Source of the DNA: Flavobacterium sp.
Lineage (GTDB): Bacteria; Bacteroidota; Bacteroidia; Flavobacteriales; Flavobacteriaceae
DNA length: 59,699 nucleotides
Direction: 5' to 3'
NCBI GenBank assembly: GCA_008501705.1
Contig: QQUG01000018.1
Span: 1 to 59,699 of the forward strand
Shown: in pieces, positions 55,284 through 59,699 of the stretch
How the letters are laid out: each line of letters starts with the position of its first letter
Numbering within the stretch: position 1 is the first letter of the stretch
Made by a program: the position numbers and the translations under genes
The notes under the pieces: model-generated
The model's input: the letters and a program-made list of their open reading frames with translations, nothing else
Told to the model about the DNA's origin: nothing
Databases searched by the model: none

Positions 55284-55895
55284 ATGAAAGATAAGATTAT
55301 ACATAAGGCAGGAGAGATGTTCATTACACTTGGATTTAAGAGTGTAACTATGGATGATATCGCAAATGAACTGGGGATCTCCAAGAAAACGATCTATACT
55401 CACTTTAAAAATAAATCTCAATTGGTTCATGAGGTAACGATGAGTGTTTTCGAAACTATTTCTCACGGGATAGATTGTATTTGTGAATTTCATAAGAATC
55501 CTATCGAAGAATTGTATGAAATAAAACGGTTGGTGATGATGCACCTCAAAAATGAGCGTACCTCTCCCCAATATCAACTTCAGAAATACTATCCAGAGAT
55601 CTACGAAACTTTAAAGGCAAACCACTATCAGAAAATGAGTGAGTGTACTTTGCGAAATCTGAAACGAGGTGTGGAAATGGGCCTTTACCGTGAAAACCTG
55701 GATATAGATTTTGTCTCACGAATTTACTTTATTGGGGTAAATGGCATAAAAGACGAAGTATTATTTCCCCCGTCTAAATTTCAAAAAGACAAGATATTCA
55801 ACGATTACTTAGAGTATCATTTACGAGGTATCGTAACCAAAGAAGGATTAAAAACTCTCAACCAATTTATTAATTCAACAGTGCATAATGCGTAA
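55284..55895 (+). CDS. TetR/AcrR family transcriptional regulator
   Basis: The track starts at 55245, inside the promoter; the ATG at 55284 gives 'MKDKIIHKAGEMFITLGFKSVT', the normal TetR start. 203 residues. The HTH is 'MDDIANELGISKKTIYTHFKNKSQL' at about residues 24-48. The rest is the ligand-binding helical domain with no close signature. It is the first gene of the efflux operon and overlaps tolC by 8 bases. The inverted repeat at its promoter suggests that it represses itself and the pump until a toxic ligand binds. Confidence 0.95.
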   Translation: MKDKIIHKAGEMFITLGFKSVTMDDIANELGISKKTIYTHFKNKSQLVHEVTMSVFETISHGIDCICEFHKNPIEELYEIKRLVMMHLKNERTSPQYQLQKYYPEIYETLKANHYQKMSECTLRNLKRGVEMGLYRENLDIDFVSRIYFIGVNGIKDEVLFPPSKFQKDKIFNDYLEYHLRGIVTKEGLKTLNQFINSTVHNA

Positions 55896-57240
55896 CTTTT
55901 TTGCTATTCTTATTCTGTGTACGGGTGTATTGACATCCAACGCACAAACTAACAGGGATTATAATTTTTCACTTGAAGAAGCCATTTCCTTTGCGCTTGA
56001 CAGTAATTATACTGCGATCAATTCGAGGAGAGATATCGCCAAGGCGATTAAACAAAAGTGGGAAACAACAGCTACCGGGTTGCCTCAGCTTAGTGCCGGG
56101 CTTAATTATCAAAACAACCTTAAACAGCCCGTATCCTTAATTCCAGCTGAATTTGTTGGTGGAGATCCCGGATCTTTCGTTCCCGTAATTTTTGGCACTA
56201 AACAACTTGCCACAGCTACAGCCACGTTGGAGCAACTCATTTTCGATGGCAGTTACCTGGTAGGACTTCAGGCAGCTAAAGCGTTCCTGGATTATTCGGA
56301 AAATGCCGATGAAAAAATACGACTTGAAATTAGAAAAGGAGTGATAAACGCATATGCCAGTGTTTTACTTTCTGAAGAGCTCATCACTATTTTTCAGAAA
56401 AATAAAAACACCCTGGAGCGAAATCTGTTCGAAATTAGGCAAACCTTCGAAAACGGCCTGGCCGAAGAAGAAGATGTAGAACAGCTGGAGATCACTCTGC
56501 TGGATGTGGAAACACAACTCAGTAATGCCACCAGGACCAATATTATATCTCGGCAGATGTTTAATGTTGCCCTGGGGATCGATATAGACAAAGAAGTTGT
56601 TCTCACAGAGAACCTGGACCAACTTACTCAACAGAATATTAGTCTTGATATACTGAATTCGAGTTTGAGTGTGGAAGAAAATATTGATTATAAGATCGCT
56701 TTCAACCTCACCGAACAACGATCCCTCGAGTTAAAGCTGGAAAAAAGCAGGGCACTTCCCAGCCTGAATGCCTATGTAAATTATGGCACCCAGGCCTATA
56801 GCAATGACTTTAGTTTCTTAGACACTAATCAGCAATGGTTTCAATCCTCCATACTTGGGGTATCTATGAATATTCCCATTATGAGCAGCGGCATGCGTGG
56901 CGCAAGAACACAGCAGGCACGTATCGCTTTAGACCAGGCCGAAACCCAGTTGGAAGAGACCAAACAGAATATTCAGCTGGAATATGCCTCGGCCCTGAAC
57001 ACCTATCAATTCCAGTTGGAAAATTATCAGAATTCGAAGAAAAATCTACAACTAGCGGAGCGAATTGAGCAGAAAAACCAAATAAAATTCTCTGAAGGGA
57101 TCGCTTCCAGTTTCGAATTGCGGCAGGCGCAAACTCAATTGTACACGGCTCAACAACAGTATATCCAATCTATGCTGGATATAATCAATGCAAAAACCGA
57201 ATTGGAAACAGTTCTTAACATACCTCAACTTAAAAACTAA
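55888..57240 (+). CDS. TolC family outer-membrane efflux protein
   Basis: A 450-residue outer-membrane channel component with a signal peptide ('FFAILILCTGVLTSNAQ'). The long helical repeats typical of TolC are visible in both halves ('LEEAISFALDSNYTAINSRRDIAKA', 'QTFENGLAEEEDVEQLEITLLD', 'EGIASSFELRQAQTQLYTAQQQY'). It forms the trimeric exit duct for the pump. It starts inside the tetR end (8-base overlap) and is followed by the adaptor after 21 bases. Confidence 0.95.
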   Translation: MRNFFAILILCTGVLTSNAQTNRDYNFSLEEAISFALDSNYTAINSRRDIAKAIKQKWETTATGLPQLSAGLNYQNNLKQPVSLIPAEFVGGDPGSFVPVIFGTKQLATATATLEQLIFDGSYLVGLQAAKAFLDYSENADEKIRLEIRKGVINAYASVLLSEELITIFQKNKNTLERNLFEIRQTFENGLAEEEDVEQLEITLLDVETQLSNATRTNIISRQMFNVALGIDIDKEVVLTENLDQLTQQNISLDILNSSLSVEENIDYKIAFNLTEQRSLELKLEKSRALPSLNAYVNYGTQAYSNDFSFLDTNQQWFQSSILGVSMNIPIMSSGMRGARTQQARIALDQAETQLEETKQNIQLEYASALNTYQFQLENYQNSKKNLQLAERIEQKNQIKFSEGIASSFELRQAQTQLYTAQQQYIQSMLDIINAKTELETVLNIPQLKN

Positions 57241-57261
57241 TAACACCACACAACAATCCAA

Positions 57262-58440
57262 ATGAAAAAACTAACTATTTCTCTGTTACTTCTCATCTTT
57301 ATTACCTCTTGCGGAGGTGATGGTAAATCTGTGGAAGCCATTATCGAATCCGGTTCGCTGGAAGACATACGAGCCAAACGTGCAGAACTTGTTACCCAAC
57401 AACAGGAGATCAATTCCCAACTGGAAGAGATCGACGCGGCAATCGCTAAACAGGATACCGTAAAGAAATTACCGCTGGTTACCACCTTTAAAGCTCAATC
57501 CAAGGTTTTCAACCATTTTCTGGAGATCCAGGGTGATGTAGACACCAAACTAAATATTGTCCTCTACCCCGAATACAATGGGGTCTTAACCAGGATTTAT
57601 GTAAAGGATGGACAACAAGTAGTAAAAGGACAACTATTGGCTTCTATAGACGACGGTGGATTGTCTCAACAACTTGCACAAATGGAAGTGCAAGCTAATC
57701 TGGCCAAAACTACCTTCGAACGTCAGGAACGCCTGTGGAACCAAAAGATTGGTAGTGAGATCCAGTATTTACAGGCCAAAACGAACTATGAAGCCCAGCA
57801 GAACGCTGTAAATCAAATGAAGGCACAGCTTGCAAAAACAACTATTAGAGCACCATTTTCGGGCATAGTAGATGATATCATTACCGAACAGGGTACCGTG
57901 GTAAGTGCTGGCCAGACACCGGTGATCAGACTGGTAAACTTAAACGATATGTACATCAGTGCAGAAATTCCGGAAGTATATATTGGCAATGTTTCTGAAG
58001 GCAAAGATGTTGAGATATTTTTTCCGGTACTTGGTGACACAGTAAGTGCCCGAGTGAGGCAGGTAGGAAATTATATAAACCCAACCAATCGAACTTTTAA
58101 GATCGAAGTGAATGTCCCCAATAAGAATAAGAAGATAAAGCCAAACCTAACGGCAAAGTTAAAGATCAACGATTACAGCAATCCGGAAGCCATCCTTATC
58201 CCTCAGAGTGTACTTTCTGAAAATGCCAACGGGGATCAATACGTCTATGTTGCAAGCAATATGAATGGAAATAATGAAGCGGTAGCTAAACGAACTTTTG
58301 TAAATACCGGTAAGACGCAGGGCGATTATGTTGAAATACTCGAAGGGATCTCAAACGGGGATACCGTAGTACAGGAAGGTGCGCGCAGTGTTAAAGACGG
58401 ACAATCCATAAAAATCTTAAAGGTAGAAGTCGATGAGTAA
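57262..58440 (+). CDS. RND efflux periplasmic adaptor subunit, lipoprotein
   Basis: A 392-residue membrane-fusion protein anchored by a lipid ('LLLLIFITSC' lipobox at about residue 18). After a short coiled coil ('IRAKRAELVTQQQEINSQLEEI') come the lipoyl-like half-motif 'GVLTRIYVKDGQQVVKGQLLASID', a helical hairpin, the second half 'TIRAPFSGIVDDIITEQGTVVSAGQTP', and the beta-barrel and membrane-proximal domains. It links the TolC and RND parts. Its last codons overlap the RND start by 8 bases. Confidence 0.95.
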   Translation: MKKLTISLLLLIFITSCGGDGKSVEAIIESGSLEDIRAKRAELVTQQQEINSQLEEIDAAIAKQDTVKKLPLVTTFKAQSKVFNHFLEIQGDVDTKLNIVLYPEYNGVLTRIYVKDGQQVVKGQLLASIDDGGLSQQLAQMEVQANLAKTTFERQERLWNQKIGSEIQYLQAKTNYEAQQNAVNQMKAQLAKTTIRAPFSGIVDDIITEQGTVVSAGQTPVIRLVNLNDMYISAEIPEVYIGNVSEGKDVEIFFPVLGDTVSARVRQVGNYINPTNRTFKIEVNVPNKNKKIKPNLTAKLKINDYSNPEAILIPQSVLSENANGDQYVYVASNMNGNNEAVAKRTFVNTGKTQGDYVEILEGISNGDTVVQEGARSVKDGQSIKILKVEVDE

Positions 58441-59699
58441 GAAGAAATTACAAGTAAACAAGGAATTCCGTTTGTCATCGTGGGCTATCGAGAATAAAAC
58501 GACCATCTACGTGATGATCGCTATTATACTTTTCCTTGGGGGATCTGCCTATTTCGATATGCCAAGGGAAAGCTTCCCCGAAATAAAGGAAACCAAGATC
58601 TATATTAGTACTCCATATCCTGGAAATACCGCCGAGGATATAGAGCGACTCATCATCGATCCCCTCGAGGACCGATTGAAAAACGTGAGTAATGTAGTAG
58701 AGATCGTATCTACTTCCCAGGAGGATTATGGGATAATTACCGTTGAATTTGATGAGGATATTAACGTTGAAGAAGCTAAGTCGAAAGTTAAGGATGAAGT
58801 TGATAGTGAAAAGGCGGGTGAAGATTGGCCTACCTTTAATAATGCAAAGGTAGAGCCCGATGTATTCGACCTGAATTTTTCGGAAGAAGCACCCATTAGC
58901 AATATTAACATCAAAGGAAATTATCCAACCACCAAGTTAAAAGAATACGCCGAATACCTGGAAGACAAGATTGAAGATCTTCCCGAGATCAAGCAGGCAG
59001 ATATACGTGGCGCCCAGGAAAAAGAAGTGGAAGTAGCCGTTGATGTTTATAAAATGATGTCGGCAAAGGTTAGTTTCGACGATGTAATTAACAGCATTCG
59101 AAACGGCAACGTAACCATGTCTGCCGGGAATCTGGTAACCAGCGGACAAAGACGTACTATTCGCTTACTTGGTGAGGTAGAAAACCCGAACGAACTTGAC
59201 AATTTTGTTGTAAAATCGGAAAATGGCGCTGTCTATTTAAAGGATATAGCAACGGTTAGATTTAAGGAAGAAGAGAAAACAACCTATGCTCGCGAATTTG
59301 GAACCGGAGTGGTGATGCTGGATGTTAAGAAACGAGCCGGTAAAAATATGGTGGAGGCTGCGAGAAAGATAGAAACCATTGTTGAAGAGGCTCGTGATAA
59401 CGAATTCCCTCAAGATGTCGAGGTCACTATCGCCAACGATCAGTCTGCAAAAACCATTAATCAGGTGGACGACCTGGTGAACAATATAATCTTTGGGATC
59501 ATCCTGGTTGTAACCGTTCTGATGTTCTTCATTGGTTTTCGTAATGCCCTTTTTGTTGGTTTCGCAATTCCCATGTCGATGTTCATGTCCTTCATGATAC
59601 TGTCGGGTCTGGGTTATACCATGAACACTATGATAATTTTTGCGTTGATCATGGGGCTGGGGATGCTGGTAGATAATGGTATTGTGGTAGTAGAGCACG
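58433..59699 (+). CDS. RND efflux transporter permease (3' end outside window)
   Basis: Not in the ORF track because it runs off the end. The ATG at 58433 gives 'MSKKKLQVNKEFRLSSWAIENKTT', then the first helix ('IYVMIAIILFLGGSAYF'). The first periplasmic loop contains 'TPYPGNTAEDIERLIIDPLED', typical of AcrB-like permeases. After about 350 residues, the second helices ('IIFGIILVVTVLMFFIGF', 'IIFALIMGLGMLVDNGIVVVE') include the proton-relay region of TM4 with its Asp. 422 codons are present of an expected 1000 or more. It uses the proton gradient to drive export through the TolC channel. Confidence 0.94.
   Translation, partial: MSKKKLQVNKEFRLSSWAIENKTTIYVMIAIILFLGGSAYFDMPRESFPEIKETKIYISTPYPGNTAEDIERLIIDPLEDRLKNVSNVVEIVSTSQEDYGIITVEFDEDINVEEAKSKVKDEVDSEKAGEDWPTFNNAKVEPDVFDLNFSEEAPISNINIKGNYPTTKLKEYAEYLEDKIEDLPEIKQADIRGAQEKEVEVAVDVYKMMSAKVSFDDVINSIRNGNVTMSAGNLVTSGQRRTIRLLGEVENPNELDNFVVKSENGAVYLKDIATVRFKEEEKTTYAREFGTGVVMLDVKKRAGKNMVEAARKIETIVEEARDNEFPQDVEVTIANDQSAKTINQVDDLVNNIIFGIILVVTVLMFFIGFRNALFVGFAIPMSMFMSFMILSGLGYTMNTMIIFALIMGLGMLVDNGIVVVEH

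Overview
The window looks like chromosomal DNA from a member of the Flavobacteriaceae (Bacteroidota), probably marine. The evidence is gene content: DUF2723/GT117, DUF5686, DUF5916 and GH92 proteins, lipoproteins and secreted proteins starting with the 'QVGIGTT.P' motif, a flavobacterial-type rplM-rpsI-rpsB-tsf...pyrH-frr order, and several promoters of the Bacteroidota type (TAnnTTTG at -7, with TTG about 19-20 bp upstream in the best cases). Base composition is moderate and even throughout. I saw no insertion sequence, prophage, integrase, CRISPR array or rRNA. The genus cannot be assigned from the sequence alone.

Layout. 1-2.2 kb: the end of a GT117/DUF2723 membrane protein and a polysaccharide deacetylase. 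2.3-5.5 kb: a secreted 'VGIG' protein broken by one in-frame TGA, a thioredoxin-like protein lacking the first cysteine, and a membrane metallophosphoesterase. 5.5-9.5 kb: a GH92 alpha-mannosidase lipoprotein followed at once by a glycosylasparaginase, which suggests N-glycan breakdown. 9.6-9.7 kb: a promoter and terminator bracket about 80 nt with no ORF, a candidate small RNA. 9.9-12.5 kb: a TPR histidine kinase and a LytTR response regulator. 12.7-15.5 kb: a large modular surface protein and a cytochrome c lipoprotein. 15.5-20.0 kb: a cyanophycin module (synthetase, cyanophycinase, isoaspartyl peptidase). 20.1-23.0 kb: polA. 23.0-26.6 kb: another VGIG protein and a CBM9/DUF5916 outer-membrane protein.

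26.8-32.7 kb: the translation block rplM-rpsI-rpsB-tsf, then a trypsin-like lipoprotein on the opposite strand, then pyrH-frr. 32.7-40.9 kb: a short DUF5686 barrel, an MMPL/RND exporter with a probable TTG start, asnS, rpoN, a PAP2-like membrane protein and a beta-barrel protein. 41.0-43.3 kb: an exbB-(134 aa)-exbD-exbD operon for TonB energisation. 43.6-44.1 kb: 3.75 perfect copies of a 90-bp tandem repeat beside tRNA-Ser(GGA). 44.2-49.4 kb: type I asparaginase, TatD nuclease, a retropepsin-like protein, a second TPR kinase with a LuxR-type regulator, then a 16-bp perfect palindrome and a tiny membrane ORF. 49.5-55.1 kb: 2-oxoglutarate dehydrogenase E2 and E1, a small beta-barrel protein and a polyprenyl diphosphate synthase. 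55.2-59.7 kb: a TetR-TolC-adaptor-RND efflux operon, with the RND permease cut by the window end.

The cyanophycin genes form the clearest working unit: CphA makes multi-L-arginyl-poly-L-aspartate, CphB cuts it to beta-Asp-Arg, and the isoaspartyl peptidase can release Asp and Arg. The most unexplained structures are the 90-bp repeat array, the candidate sRNA at 9.6 kb, the structured rpsB leader, and the palindrome plus small ORF at 49.2 kb. None is shown to be a new system; they are leads.
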